Notes: generated by a model not told the origin, from the letters alone. Counted from the first letter of the stretch, positions 32,300 to 42,813 are shown. The stretch: DNA of 64,000 nt from Polychytrium aggregatum (GCF_025602895.1 NW_026516261.1:227280-291279); one strand, 5' to 3'. Numbers and translations: made by a program.

Positions 32300-33162
32300 G
32301 ACTTTTCCCCGCAGTACAGGCAGAGACCCTGCTCACGACGTCGCTTTTTCTCGACGTCGGAGAGCTTAGCAGGGCGGACCGAGACAGAGTCAAGGTCCAT
32401 GGGAGTGGGTGCAGAAGAGGAGGAAGAAGAAACATGCGCGGGAGAATGGTGGTGATGGGGAGCAGAGCGAGAAGAAGGAGGAGGAGGTTGGGAACGGGAG
32501 GAGATCTTGAGACGATGGAGGGCATCGTCGTACTCGACCGCTGCCTTGATCAACTCAGGCAGGGAAGCGGGAGCGGGGCGGAGACCGATGAGGTGGAACT
32601 TGACCTCAGACTTCAAACCCTCCTTGAAGAAGTGCATCTTGGTGGGTTCATCAGTCTGGACGCGGGCGGCGAGCTGGACGAAGCGGGTGGCGAAGGCTTG
32701 GCAGGACTTGAGCTGGACCAAGCGCTTGAGGTCGTTCAAGGCCTTATCTTGCGAGGAGGCCGTGTCCTCACCGAAGGTCGACTTGAGGGCAACTTCAAAA
32801 TCCGCGAAGGAAGCCGGGAAGCGGTTGGCCATGTAGAAGGCGGCCTCGTACCACTTGAAGGCTTCACCGCGGAGGAAGGAGGTGGCGTACAGGACCTTCT
32901 GGCGCTCGGGCGCGAAGAAGGCAGGATCGGCGAGGAAAACCAGGTGGCACTGGGCGAGGAAGGCCGTCGTTTCATCGCGGGAACCTAGGAACTCCTTGGG
33001 CTTGTTGACCTGGTAGACCTGGCGGGGAGCGGCGGCGGGAGCTTGCAGATCTTGGATCTGACGATGGAGAGCAGCGTTCTGGGTCATGAGGGCGTTCATA
33101 CGCTCCTCCATGCGCGCCAGATACGCGTTGAGGTCTGCAGGGGGTGCAGCAGGCTCAGCCAT
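32209..33162 (-). CDS. gag: B2 Gag
   Basis: 317-aa Gag starting MAEPAAPPADL at 33162, matching B1 Gag: N-terminal heptad-like helix, gag domain, low-complexity Ser/His linker, and the altered zinc motif (CLYCGEKSC...C without the canonical His). In this copy gag and pol are both intact. Confidence 0.91.
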   Translation of the reverse strand: MAEPAAPPADLNAYLARMEERMNALMTQNAALHRQIQDLQAPAAAPRQVYQVNKPKEFLGSRDETTAFLAQCHLVFLADPAFFAPERQKVLYATSFLRGEAFKWYEAAFYMANRFPASFADFEVALKSTFGEDTASSQDKALNDLKRLVQLKSCQAFATRFVQLAARVQTDEPTKMHFFKEGLKSEVKFHLIGLRPAPASLPELIKAAVEYDDALHRLKISSRSQPPPPSSRSAPHHHHSPAHVSSSSSSAPTPMDLDSVSVRPAKLSDVEKKRRREQGLCLYCGEKSCPGSRDVQQCPVLVKRNSGNAHSRAAPRK

Positions 33163-33219
33163 CGGATCGACGAGGGAAAGAGAGGCGAAAGAAGAAGAAA
33201 GGCCGGGAAGCCAAGAGGG

Positions 33220-33231
33220 AGCGTTCAAAAT
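33220..33231 (-). promoter_or_regulatory. Candidate self-primer binding site of B2
   Basis: ATTTTGAACGCT on the minus strand, two bases from the 5' LTR; complementary to the predicted RNA 5' end encoded at 33441-33430 in the LTR. Confidence 0.72.
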
Positions 33232-33233
33232 GA

Positions 33234-34024
33234 TGTTAGAGTCCGAAGGGGACTCAACGGCAAAAGAAGAAGTGAGCTCGAAGTGAGCTCAGGGAAGGCA
33301 AGGGTAAAGTCCGAAGTGGACTCGGAGAGGGAGCGAGGGAAGCAAAGATCCGTTCAAGATAAGACTAGTCTCGAAATGAGACGTGAGGAACACTCAGAGA
33401 ATAAAGTAGAAGGCACTTTATTTAGTCCTATTTTGAACGCTGAGGTTCGACTACACATCGCGGGGGTCAGGCTATTTATAGACAAGTCCGGACTTGGCAG
33501 CGAAGGGCGGCCAAGGGAGGGAAAAGTGGGCGATCGAGCAGGGCGAAGGGGGCGATGCACGAACGAGGGCCGAGAAGGACCACCGAGACAGGCAGAGAAC
33601 CAAAGCGAGGGAGGCGCAAGCAAAAGCGAAGCACCTGGCAGGAGAAACGTGCAAAGGCGAAGCAATGTGACTCAACGTCCAAGAAGCGGATTGGTCAAGT
33701 ATAAGGTTGGGGCAAATGCATGCGAGATGAACAAGAGATCGGGGCGGTCAGGCAGGTCATGAGTCACCGGTGGTGGGACACATGACCGGCAGCCGAATTG
33801 CAACCAATCGCAGCAAGGCGCGTGCACAAACAAACCGGCGCGTGCGAAGAAGACAAAGGAAGCGGAGCAGCGCGGGGAAACGGAAGTGCGGAAGGAGCGG
33901 AAATGGCAGGCAAAAGGCGGAAAATTGGAGGGGAACTGCAAAGCTACACGCAAACAAACAGAAAGGCAAAAGAACAGCCAAGTGTGCAGTCAAAGTGGAG
34001 AACAAGCAGAAGCTATCCCTAACA
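33234..34024 (-). repeat. 5' LTR of B2
   Basis: 791 bp. Position 33950 is G where the other three family B LTRs have A, the only LTR substitution noticed in the window. Followed by CTCTC (34025-34029). Confidence 0.95.
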
Positions 34025-34535
34025 CTCTCTCGTGCAGCGTGGTTCTGTGACCCGCTACATCGAGGAGTTTGAAGACCTCTCCTCCCAGATTGAGGAGCTG
34101 GGCTCTGCTGATGCGATGTACCTCTTCCAGAAGGGCCTCAAGCCCAAGATCAGAGAGTACATCGCCAGCAACCCTGATGCCCGCAAGTCCCTGGACGTGA
34201 TGATGGACGTTGCCGAGAACCTCGACAACGTCCAGTACCATGGCCGCCAGTTCTACCCGCAGCTGGCAGGCGGCCATCGGTCTCATCACGTCCCAGCCCG
34301 TCCGCCTCGCCCGGCCCCGCCCGCAAGACCCATGCCTGAGCCCATGGACGTTGACGTCAACGCCATGGAGGCTCGTGGCCCTCCCCGCTCCCGGTTCCAG
34401 CAAGCTGCCACTGTCTCCCCCAAGGACAGACAGAAGCAGGAGGACCTCCGCCATGGTTCCTGCTTCTTCTGTCACCGACCGGGACACCAGGCCAAGGAGT
34501 GCCCCATGAAGTCGGGAAACGGCCGACCCTACTAG
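34025..34535 (+). pseudogene. A6 gag 3' part
   Basis: Remainder of A6 Gag after B2, including the CCHC knuckle, the frameshift heptamer (34514-34520) and the hairpin. Disconnected from its start codon. Confidence 0.93.
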
Positions 34536-37156
34536 GTGGCTCTGGAGCCCTAGTAGGAGACCAACGCCGTGGATTGCTCAATGCAGTCCACGCGTCTCCA
34601 GAGGAAGTTCACCTCGCCCCCTCCCCCGAAGGAGAAACAAACCAAGTGTTGTGCGTCGTGCGAGAGGTGCATGGTGGCGCAAGCCGCCTGCCTCTCCACG
34701 AACGTGAAGAGAAAACCAAAATTGAAAACCAAAACAAAAAAGAAAATCAAGAACCCTTGAGGGACAGGACCGCCTGTGCCCTCACCCCTGTCAAGTCGTG
34801 TGTGTCGGATGCTTCCGACATGTGTCCGCAAGCCGTGGACGTCGTGTGCAATGGCGTGCTGACGCCGCAGGCCCCCGCAATGGCCGAACCCTATCCAAAA
34901 TGTCCGAGTGGCCGTGATGAAGCCAACCAAGACCAAGTGTCGCCCGTTCCCCCAAGTCAAGTCATGGTGCAGGAGGCTGTGCAGGAGGACCATGAAGAGT
35001 CCCTGCTGTACCTCCCTGCCACCGTCCAAGGTCACACCGTCCGAATGATGGTGGACTCTGGAGCAAGCTGCAACTTTGTCAGCAGACGCTTGCTCCAGGA
35101 GCTCAACATACATGCAACCAAGAAGAAGTCGCCGATGAGTGTGGCGCTTGCAGACGATCGTGTGCAGCAGTGCACACACCAAGTGGTCCTGCGAGTGGCC
35201 CTCCATCCCAAGTACCATCCTGTCCTGTTGTTCCAAGTGATCGACACCAAGTTCGATGCCATCCTCGGCATGAGCTGGCTTGCTCGTGCCGAGCCGACTC
35301 CAGTCGTCGACTGGAAAGGCCGCACTGTCCGTGTTGGCCCTGACATTGTCCTGCAGGGCATGGCCTCACCCAACATGCCACCTCTCCTCTCAGCCATGCA
35401 ATTCAAGAGGCTGATCAAGAAGGACACGTCGTTCCTCTGTGTCGTGCGTGAGGTCGACGACACCGACCAAGCCGGTCCCGGTCCCCCGCCTGTGGTGACC
35501 AAGCTGCTCGACGAGTACAAGGACGTATTCCCCGACCAGTTGCCACAATGCCTGCCACCCCAACGCACCGTCGATCATCGCATCGACATCGAACCAGGCT
35601 CGTCGCCTCCGTCAAGACCGACGTACCAACTGTCGCTGACGGAGATGGACGAACTCAAGCGCCAGTTGGATGACCTCCTCGCCCATGGGTTCATCCGCCC
35701 GAGCCAGTCACCGTATGGTGCACCAGTGCTCTTTGTCAAGAAGAAAGAAGGTGATCTCAGGATGTGCGTCGACTATCGCGCACTAAACAAACAGACCATC
35801 AAGAACACCTACCCGTTGCCCAGGATCGACGAGTTGATGGATCGTCTGAGTGGAGCAAAGGTCTTTAGCAAGATAGACCTCCGCTCAGGCTACCATCAGA
35901 TCCGCATCCACGAGGATGATGTCCACAAGACCGCCTTCAGGACTCGCTACGGACTGTACGAGTTCCTAGTGCTGCCGTTCGGATTGACGAACGCACCTGC
36001 CACGTTCATGCAGCTGATGAACGATGTGTTCCGCCAAGAGCTCGACAACTCTGTCATCGTGTACCTGGATGATATCCTTGTGTACAGCAAGGATGAAGCG
36101 ACCCATGAAGGTCATGTCGCCCGCGTGCTGGCCAAGCTACGCGAGCACAAGTTGTATGCCAAACTGTCCAAGTGTGAGTTCTTCAAGAATCAAGTCCCGT
36201 TCCTGGGACACGTTGTCTCAGGAAGAGGAATCGAAGTCGACCCCGCCAAGGTCAAGTCTGTGGTCGAGTGGCCGCCGCTCGCATGCGTCTCTGACGTGCA
36301 GTCGTTTCTCGGTCTCGTCAACTACTACCGCCGATTCATCCCCGATCTGGCGCGCACTGCCGGTCCACTCACAGACCTACTCCGCAAAGAGTGCCCCTTC
36401 GTGTGGGACCACCCACAACGCCAAGCGTTCGAGACCCTCAAGCACGCCTTGACGAACGCTCCTGTCCTCGCTGTGTTCGACCCGAACACGGATGTCTCCG
36501 TGCACACCGACGCCTCCGACTTTGCGGTGGGAGCTGTTTTGATGCAGGAGGGAAGGCCCGTTGCCTTCGAGTCGCGCAAACTGTCCCAACACGAGATCAA
36601 CTATCCCGTGCACGAGAAGGAGCAGCTTGCGATCATCTACGCGCTGCAGAAGTTCCGAGTGTACCTCCACGGTACCGCCAAGCCCTTCAAGATTGTGACG
36701 GACCACCAGTCACTGCGTTACCTCGACACCAAGAAGAACCTGAGCCGACGCCAAGCGCGATGGATGGAGTTCCTCGCCGAGTACAACTACGAGGTTGTAT
36801 ACCAGAAAGGCAAACTCAATGTGGTGCCTGACGCACTGTCCCGACGCCCCGACTACCAATTGGCGTCACTGTACGAGTCGACTGTCAGTGTCGACAACAC
36901 GATGCTGGATGTTGTCCGAGACAACATCGCCAACGACAAACAGTTCGGAGAACTGTTCCGAAAGGTGTCTAAGCTCCCCAAGGACGACGAATCATCCGAG
37001 TACACAGTGCGTGATGGCCTGCTCCTCCTGAAGAAGGACAGCCGTGTCTGTGTGCCGGACATTCCGTCGTTGAAGACCAAGTTGCTCCAAGAGGTCCACG
37101 ACTCGCCCCTCGCTGGACACTTTGGAGTCGAGAAGACATACGACCGACTGGCCAAA
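34499..37156 (+). pseudogene. pol: A6 pol 5' part: protease, RT, RNase H
   Basis: Pol frame through protease, reverse transcriptase, RNase H and into the integrase zinc-binding region, ending at CCAAA (37152-37156), the left duplication of C1. The rest of integrase and the chromodomain resume at 43233. Confidence 0.93.
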
Positions 37157-37575
37157 TGTAAGGAGTGAACAAGCGCAAGGACGAAGACCAAGTGCTTGGT
37201 ATGAGCTTTATTAGCTTTTAGCCCCGAACACCAAAGAACAAGTTTTGTTCGAACTGGTGTTCAACATAGGCTCAGACATGCAGGGCTATTTATAGACCGG
37301 GAGAAGGTCGAGGGGCAAAAGTGGGCGAGAAGGGTGGAGCATCACAGAGAAGCGAGAAGGGGGTGCGAGAGTGGCTGGTGTGCAAGCGAGAGAGGCTTGG
37401 CACAGCCCGGGGACATGTGCCGAGCGGTGGGGGAGGCAGGAAACCAGTAGACGCGGGTGGCAACGGCGCGTGCTCATGCATGGGGGCAAACAAACACGTG
37501 GGGACTCATGATTGGTGCGGAGGGCGAGAGCATGCGGGACAATCTCATTGGTCCGTTGTGATGCTGGTCATCACA
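37157..37575 (-). repeat. 3' LTR of C1
   Basis: 419 bp, apparently identical to the 5' LTR. In element orientation the tract AAGGAGGAGATAG runs straight into it; this is both the polypurine tract and the end of pol. Confidence 0.95.
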
Positions 37576-40500
37576 CTATCTCCTCCTTAAACTACGGCGT
37601 GTTCCATCTTGAGTTCTCCTGGGGCCAGGCTTGTCTGGGTAGCGTCGGTGGTACTCCGCGGCCACCGTTGGGGCAAAGACAATGTCGGCGGGCTCCCAAC
37701 TTCGATCGGTGACCGGGTAGCCTTTCCAATCGATGAGATAGTGCAGCTTTCCGCGCACGAACTTGGAGTCTAAGATCTCTTCGACCTCCCACTCCAAGTT
37801 CCCATCGATGACCACCGCAGGGGGCGGCGCTTGCACCCGACCCGGAAGCGAGTTCTTCTTGTAGGGCTCAAGAAGAGACACATGGAACACCGGGTGCACC
37901 TTTATGTCCTTTGGCAAGTCCAGGCGGAAAGCCAATGTCCCGACGGCCTCGAGGATGGTGAATGGTCCAATCCTCTGGTAATCCAGCTTCTTGCTTGGGC
38001 GAGTGGTGCTGATGTTACGAGTCAGCACCCAGACTTGATCGCCCGGACGCAAGTCGGGAGCCTGGGACCTCCGGAGATCTGAGAAGTGCTTGTAGTCAGA
38101 CTTTGCCTTCTCAAGATTCTCCTTCAACAGTGCCAGGTTCCGCTGGAGATGTTCAACCCTCTCCGTGGCAGAGGGAACATCAGGGCCGCCAGCGACAACG
38201 GGGACTTCGAACCTTGGGTGGAACCCATAGGTTGCCAAGAATGGCGAGGCATGTGTTGACGAGTTCTCGAGGTTATTGTAAGAGAACTCGGCCAACGGCA
38301 GCAGCTCGGCCCAGTCATCTTGCTGATACGACGTGTAACAGCGCAGGTATTGGTTGATGACCTGGTTGACCCTCTCAGTCTGTCCATCGGTCTGGGGATG
38401 GAAGGCCGTGGACAGACTGGTTTGGATCCCGAGCTGCGTGCAGAGTGCCTTCCAGAACCGAGAGGTGAACTGACTTCCTCGGTCTGAAACCACTGTGTCG
38501 GGGAGGCCATGGAGACGAAAGACATTGTCGAGGAACAGTGACGCAGTCTCCTCCGCCGACGGCAGTGAACGCCAGGACATAAAGTGTGCCATCTTTGTGA
38601 GGCTGCATACCACCACAAAGATGCAGGTGTGACCCTTGGACTTTGGCAGATCAGTGATAAAGTCCATGGTCAGTGTCCCCCAGGGTCGATCGGCTGTCTG
38701 GAGTGGCAACAGGAACCCAAACGGCTTGTGTCGCGGAGCTTTCGAGCGTGCACAGGTGTCGCACGTCGAGACGTACTCTTTGACATCTTTCCGATAGGTT
38801 TGCCACCAAAACTGTCGCGATACCAGAGCCAGAGTCCGTCGGATGCCTGGATGACCCACAGCGACTGGGTCATGGCACGACTTGAGCGCCGGAACTCGGC
38901 ACGACTCTGGGACCACAATCCTGTTCTGGAAGGTGAGGTACTGGCCATTCCAGACGAACTTCGGGTCACGACGGTATTTGTCTAGACCGGGATCCCGAGC
39001 CTGCTCTTCGGCTATGAGCTGCAGCAAATCCACAGGGTCACTGCGACTTGCAACCGAAGAGCGGGCGTCTCTGCTTCGGAGCACGCGTATCACCGCGGCA
39101 GGATCGAGAAGCAGAGGCGGATCCCTCGACACGGAGGCCGACGAAGGGATGTAGTCCGAGCGACGAGACAGGGCATCGGCCTTGCCGTTCCTCGCACCAG
39201 GACGGTACTGGATGCGGATGTCGAACCGAGACAAGAACTGGGACCACCGTGCATGACGCTGGTTTAGGATGCGAGCCGTTGCCAGGTACTCCAAGTTCTT
39301 GTGATCGGTCAGAACGGCAACGGGATGCTGGGCGCCTTCGAGGTAGTGTCGCCACGCCTCGAAAGCCTCCTTGATCGCCAACAGCTCTTTCTCGTATATG
39401 CTGTAGTTACGTTCAGCATTCGAGAGTGTCCGCGAATGGAACGAGCAAGGATGAAGGCGATCATCAGCACCCCGCTGGGAGAGCACGCATCCAAGCGCAA
39501 AGTCCGACGCATCTGACTCTACGACGAACGGCTTGGATGGGTCCGGATGCACCAGAACGGGCTCCGAAACGAAGGCATCCTTCAAGGATCTGAATGCTTT
39601 ATCGGCTTCGCGGGACCACTGGAAGCCATGCGTCTTCCGGAAGAGCCGAGTCATGGGCCCCGCGATCTTTGCGTATCCATCGATGAAGCGTCGATAGAAG
39701 TTCGCAAACCCGACAAAGGATCGAAGATCCGAGATGTTGCGCGGTATGGGCCAATCCAAGATCGCAGAGAGCTTGGATCGCTCCATACCGATGCCCTCGG
39801 GCGAGACCATGAAACCAAGGAACGAGACCGAGGTTTTGGAGAACTCGCACTTCTCCAGCTTGCAATACAGCTTTGCAGCTCGGAGCTTCGAGAGGACCTG
39901 CTTGACGTGCTCTACATGCTGCGACGGATCAGCACTGTAGATCAAGATATCGTCAAGATACGCAATTGCGAACTGGTCCAACTCGGTGCGCAGGACGTCG
40001 TTGATGAAGTGCTGGAACGTCGCTGGCGCGTTGGTGAGCCCAAAGGGCATCACCAAGTACTCGAAGTGCCCATATCGAGTACGGAAAGCTGTCTTCCACT
40101 CGTCCCCGGAGCGGATGCGCAGCAGATTGTAGGCTCCACGAAGGTCCAGCTTAGTGAACACCTTCGCGCCTCGAAGTCGGTCCAGCAGCTCGCCGATCAG
40201 CGGTAAAGGGTAACGGTTCTTTACCGTGATACCGTTCAGTGCGCGGTAGTCAACGCAAAGACGAAGTGAGCCGTCCTTCTTCTTGACGAAGAGGATTGGT
40301 GAGCCTGCTGGGGACGACGAAGGACGAACGAATCCCTTGGCAAGATTCTCGTCGAGATAGTCACGCAGAGCGTGAAGTTCGGGCTCGGACAGTGAGTACA
40401 GAGGCCCGAACTTTGGCGACTTGCCCGGCTCCAAGTCAATGGGGCAGTCATAAGGGCGATGCGGAGGCAAGGAGTCAGCTTCCTGTTTAGAGAAAACAGA

Positions 40501-41598
40501 CAGGAAGTCCTTGTACTCCGCAGGCACTTCGACAGTCGCAGTGCTCGGCTCGTCAGTGGGCAGGACATGGACCTGAAAGATGGTCAGGGGTTGCGTTCCA
40601 TGCCTGCATGCATCCAAAGACTCGCGCATCGAGCGGTAATCAATGCTGCAGACGCGGAGAGGAGCGTCCGAGCTGAGAGGAGGGGCGTGGACAAGGTCAG
40701 AATAATGTTCGACGGTTACTTTATTCTGAACAATGTCCGAAGAACAAACAACAGGAGGAGGTACATCAAGGAGGGAAAGAGAACTGACAACAGAAGAAGG
40801 GGTTTGGGAAGAGCGAAGGGGTTCGGGAGGAACAAGACAAGAAGGGGAAGACGAAGGTGGGAGCGTAGGAGAGGAGCTTAGATCAATCAAAGGAGTGGAA
40901 TCATCAAGAAGGGGAGTGACATTGGAGGAAGTGGAGCAAGACGAAAGAGAAGTAGTGCATGGAGAGGGGTCGGAATCAACAGAAGGAGGGAGACAAAGAA
41001 GACCGCGAGACCAGACAATCTTGGGCTCGGCGGTGCGCAACCAAGGAAAGCCAAGGATAAGTGGTTGATGTGGAGACCTGATCACATCGAACCGAAGGCG
41101 TTGCGAGACGTCCCCGAGAATCACCTCGAGTGGAGCAGTCTCGCGGAGGATGGGGCCAGACGACAGCGGCTTACCATCCACGCCTTCCACTGCCAAGGGC
41201 GAAGCCTTGGAGCAGGTGGGGACAGAGTGTCGAGCAACAAAGTCCTCGTCGATAAAGTTGCCAGAGGCACCAGAATCGACAAGTCCTTCGCACGACAGAG
41301 AATCACCAGAAGGAAGACGAACAGCGACGGGAACAACCAACGAGCAACGACGAACAGACGAAACACAAGACTTTGGTTCGGTACCAGCTTCGGCACCAGG
41401 GTTGCGGCTAGCACAGACAGTTAACTTTGCCGAGGGTTGGCAGGACAGCTCAGGTATTTGCACCTGTGGATGAGGTGCAGTTCCCAGTGACACCAGAGGT
41501 GCCACGGGTACTATGCCAGAGCTGAGAGTGTCCGCCGGTCCAGAGGCAAGGCGAAGCTGTCCGCACATCACTGCTTCCCCAGTACTTACCAAAGGCAC
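37576..41598 (-). CDS. pol: C1 Pol polyprotein, complete
   Basis: About 1340 codons from the first possible start codon (a GTG), with the frame open further upstream to the gag overlap at 41676-41682. Domains: aspartic protease DSGA 108-111 (LVDSGASGNFI); reverse transcriptase with YLDDILIYS at Y547; RNase H (VESDASDFALG); integrase with zinc-binding CDTC and catalytic blocks MDFITDLP, VVSDRGSQF and QTERVNQV; GPY/F module (IGPFTI...HPVFHVSLLEP); C-terminal chromodomain (EVEEILDS, LIDWKGY, SWEP). The last codons and TAG stop (37578-37576) overlap the purine tract, and no untranslated base lies between stop and LTR. Synthesis as a -1 Gag-Pol fusion is inferred. Confidence 0.94.
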   Translation of the reverse strand: MPLVSTGEAVMCGQLRLASGPADTLSSGIVPVAPLVSLGTAPHPQVQIPELSCQPSAKLTVCASRNPGAEAGTEPKSCVSSVRRCSLVVPVAVRLPSGDSLSCEGLVDSGASGNFIDEDFVARHSVPTCSKASPLAVEGVDGKPLSSGPILRETAPLEVILGDVSQRLRFDVIRSPHQPLILGFPWLRTAEPKIVWSRGLLCLPPSVDSDPSPCTTSLSSCSTSSNVTPLLDDSTPLIDLSSSPTLPPSSSPSCLVPPEPLRSSQTPSSVVSSLSLLDVPPPVVCSSDIVQNKVTVEHYSDLVHAPPLSSDAPLRVCSIDYRSMRESLDACRHGTQPLTIFQVHVLPTDEPSTATVEVPAEYKDFLSVFSKQEADSLPPHRPYDCPIDLEPGKSPKFGPLYSLSEPELHALRDYLDENLAKGFVRPSSSPAGSPILFVKKKDGSLRLCVDYRALNGITVKNRYPLPLIGELLDRLRGAKVFTKLDLRGAYNLLRIRSGDEWKTAFRTRYGHFEYLVMPFGLTNAPATFQHFINDVLRTELDQFAIAYLDDILIYSADPSQHVEHVKQVLSKLRAAKLYCKLEKCEFSKTSVSFLGFMVSPEGIGMERSKLSAILDWPIPRNISDLRSFVGFANFYRRFIDGYAKIAGPMTRLFRKTHGFQWSREADKAFRSLKDAFVSEPVLVHPDPSKPFVVESDASDFALGCVLSQRGADDRLHPCSFHSRTLSNAERNYSIYEKELLAIKEAFEAWRHYLEGAQHPVAVLTDHKNLEYLATARILNQRHARWSQFLSRFDIRIQYRPGARNGKADALSRRSDYIPSSASVSRDPPLLLDPAAVIRVLRSRDARSSVASRSDPVDLLQLIAEEQARDPGLDKYRRDPKFVWNGQYLTFQNRIVVPESCRVPALKSCHDPVAVGHPGIRRTLALVSRQFWWQTYRKDVKEYVSTCDTCARSKAPRHKPFGFLLPLQTADRPWGTLTMDFITDLPKSKGHTCIFVVVCSLTKMAHFMSWRSLPSAEETASLFLDNVFRLHGLPDTVVSDRGSQFTSRFWKALCTQLGIQTSLSTAFHPQTDGQTERVNQVINQYLRCYTSYQQDDWAELLPLAEFSYNNLENSSTHASPFLATYGFHPRFEVPVVAGGPDVPSATERVEHLQRNLALLKENLEKAKSDYKHFSDLRRSQAPDLRPGDQVWVLTRNISTTRPSKKLDYQRIGPFTILEAVGTLAFRLDLPKDIKVHPVFHVSLLEPYKKNSLPGRVQAPPPAVVIDGNLEWEVEEILDSKFVRGKLHYLIDWKGYPVTDRSWEPADIVFAPTVAAEYHRRYPDKPGPRRTQDGTRRSLRRR

Positions 41599-41639
41599 CT
41601 TACCAATGTCTTCACTTTCGGAAGGCGGTGGGCACGGCT

Positions 41640-41682
41640 CCGGTTCAAGGCCTTCACTTAGAACCGGGCCTGGTCGTTTCCC
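41640..41682 (-). promoter_or_regulatory. -1 ribosomal frameshift signal, family C
   Basis: Minus strand: in-frame G GGA AAC at 41682-41676, 8-nt spacer (41675-41668), then CCGGTTC (41667-41661) pairing with GAACCGG (41646-41640). An inner AAG/CTT pairing extends it after a 1-nt bulge, with a 7-nt loop. The gag stop TAA (41660-41658) follows the 5' arm. The -1 product reads GKRPGPVLSEG into the pol frame. Confidence 0.82.
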
Positions 41683-42635
41683 GAACTGAAGTCTTGCACT
41701 TCTCCATCTTCGTAAACGATGGTGCGGATGATCCTCGGGCCGGGAGGTCCAGGGGGCGGTCCGGTAGCTCTGGTAGATCCAAACTTGACGGGGCAGTTTC
41801 GTACCAAGTGGCCCTTCTTGCCACAGTACAGGCAGAGTCCAAAGCGGCGGCGGCGTTGTTTCTCCTCGGCGGTCAGGGGTCCAGAGACGGCAGAGTCCAC
41901 TTGCATGGGCTCGGAAACAATGTAGGAGGGGTGCGGCGGAGCGAGGACGGGCGCGGGAGCGATGGCGGGAACGGCAGCGGAGGCGGAACCAAAGGCGAAC
42001 TGGGAAGACCGGTAGCGGGCAGGCGTGCTTCGGCGCTCTTGACGGCGCTCGCGGATTCGTGCATCGAGCTCGTTACAAAGCTCGATGTACTCCTCCAGAT
42101 CTCGTGGCAGAGGGCGAACTCGCGAAAGTTCGTCTCTGACATCATCCGACAAGCCAAGTCGGAAGAACGAGATCTTTGCACCGTCGTTCCAAGTCGTATC
42201 GGCGGCAATACGAAGGAACTCGGATGCATAGACTGCGCACGGGCGGTTGCCCTGAGACAGTGTGGTGATCACTGACTCGGCAGTCCTGGCCCGATCAGGG
42301 TCGTCAAACACTTTGGAAAAGCGTTCTAGGAAATCGCCAAAAGAGTTGAGTCGGGGATCACCCATCTCAAGCATCGGAGTCGCCCACTGGAGAGCCGGTC
42401 CAGTGAGCAGACTAATGACGAATCCGACCTTAATCGGGTCAGCAGGGAACCGGTGGGGCTGCATTCGTATATACAGTTTGCACTGATTTACGAATGCCCG
42501 GAACCCTTGCCGGTTACCGTCGTAACGGTCCGGCATCTGCACGCTGTACCCAGCGGCAGGAGCATCGCGAGCTGTCCGGAGCTCGGCGAGCTCGGCCTCC
42601 AAGGCACGGAGGCGGTCCACGAGGGCAGGATCCAT
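41658..42635 (-). CDS. gag: C1 Gag
   Basis: 325-aa Gag from the ATG at 42635 (MDPALVDRLRALEAELAEL, helical N-terminus). A gag domain with FGDFLERFSKVFDDP is followed by a basic/proline linker and a canonical CCHC knuckle CLYCGKKGHLVRNC near residue 276. The last codons TCG GGA AAC carry the slippery site. A short poly-A run (42660-42674 region) lies just upstream of the start, in the leader. Confidence 0.92.
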   Translation of the reverse strand: MDPALVDRLRALEAELAELRTARDAPAAGYSVQMPDRYDGNRQGFRAFVNQCKLYIRMQPHRFPADPIKVGFVISLLTGPALQWATPMLEMGDPRLNSFGDFLERFSKVFDDPDRARTAESVITTLSQGNRPCAVYASEFLRIAADTTWNDGAKISFFRLGLSDDVRDELSRVRPLPRDLEEYIELCNELDARIRERRQERRSTPARYRSSQFAFGSASAAVPAIAPAPVLAPPHPSYIVSEPMQVDSAVSGPLTAEEKQRRRRFGLCLYCGKKGHLVRNCPVKFGSTRATGPPPGPPGPRIIRTIVYEDGEVQDFSSGNDQARF

Positions 42636-42800
42636 GGCGGGACTGGGACTGGGACTGGGAAAAAAAAAAAAAAGCGAGGAGGTTCAAGAACAGGAGAGCG
42701 AAGAGGGCTCAGACACAAGTGTGCTTGAGGTTCGGACAGGACTAGGAAAGGGGCGGGGCTAGGAGCGGAAGATACCAAGCAGGTGGTATCAGTAGAAGAG

Positions 42801-42812
42801 AGTTCGAACAAA
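42801..42812 (-). promoter_or_regulatory. Candidate self-primer binding site of C1
   Basis: One base inside the 5' LTR the minus strand reads TTTGTTCGAACT. The same 12-mer is on the opposite strand in the LTR at 42901-42912, so the RNA 5' end AGUUCGAACAAA could fold back and prime here. Confidence 0.72.
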
Positions 42813-42813
42813 G

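Larger units (their letters stand above)
27621..34024 (-). mobile_element. B2: complete family B element inserted in A6 gag
   Basis: 6404 bp, uninterrupted, minus strand. LTRs 27621-28411 (3') and 33234-34024 (5'), duplication CTCTC at 27616-27620 and 34025-34029. Gag, pol, frameshift signal, self-primer site and purine tract are all present, so it appears intact. The LTRs differ at one base seen by eye (33950). Confidence 0.96.
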
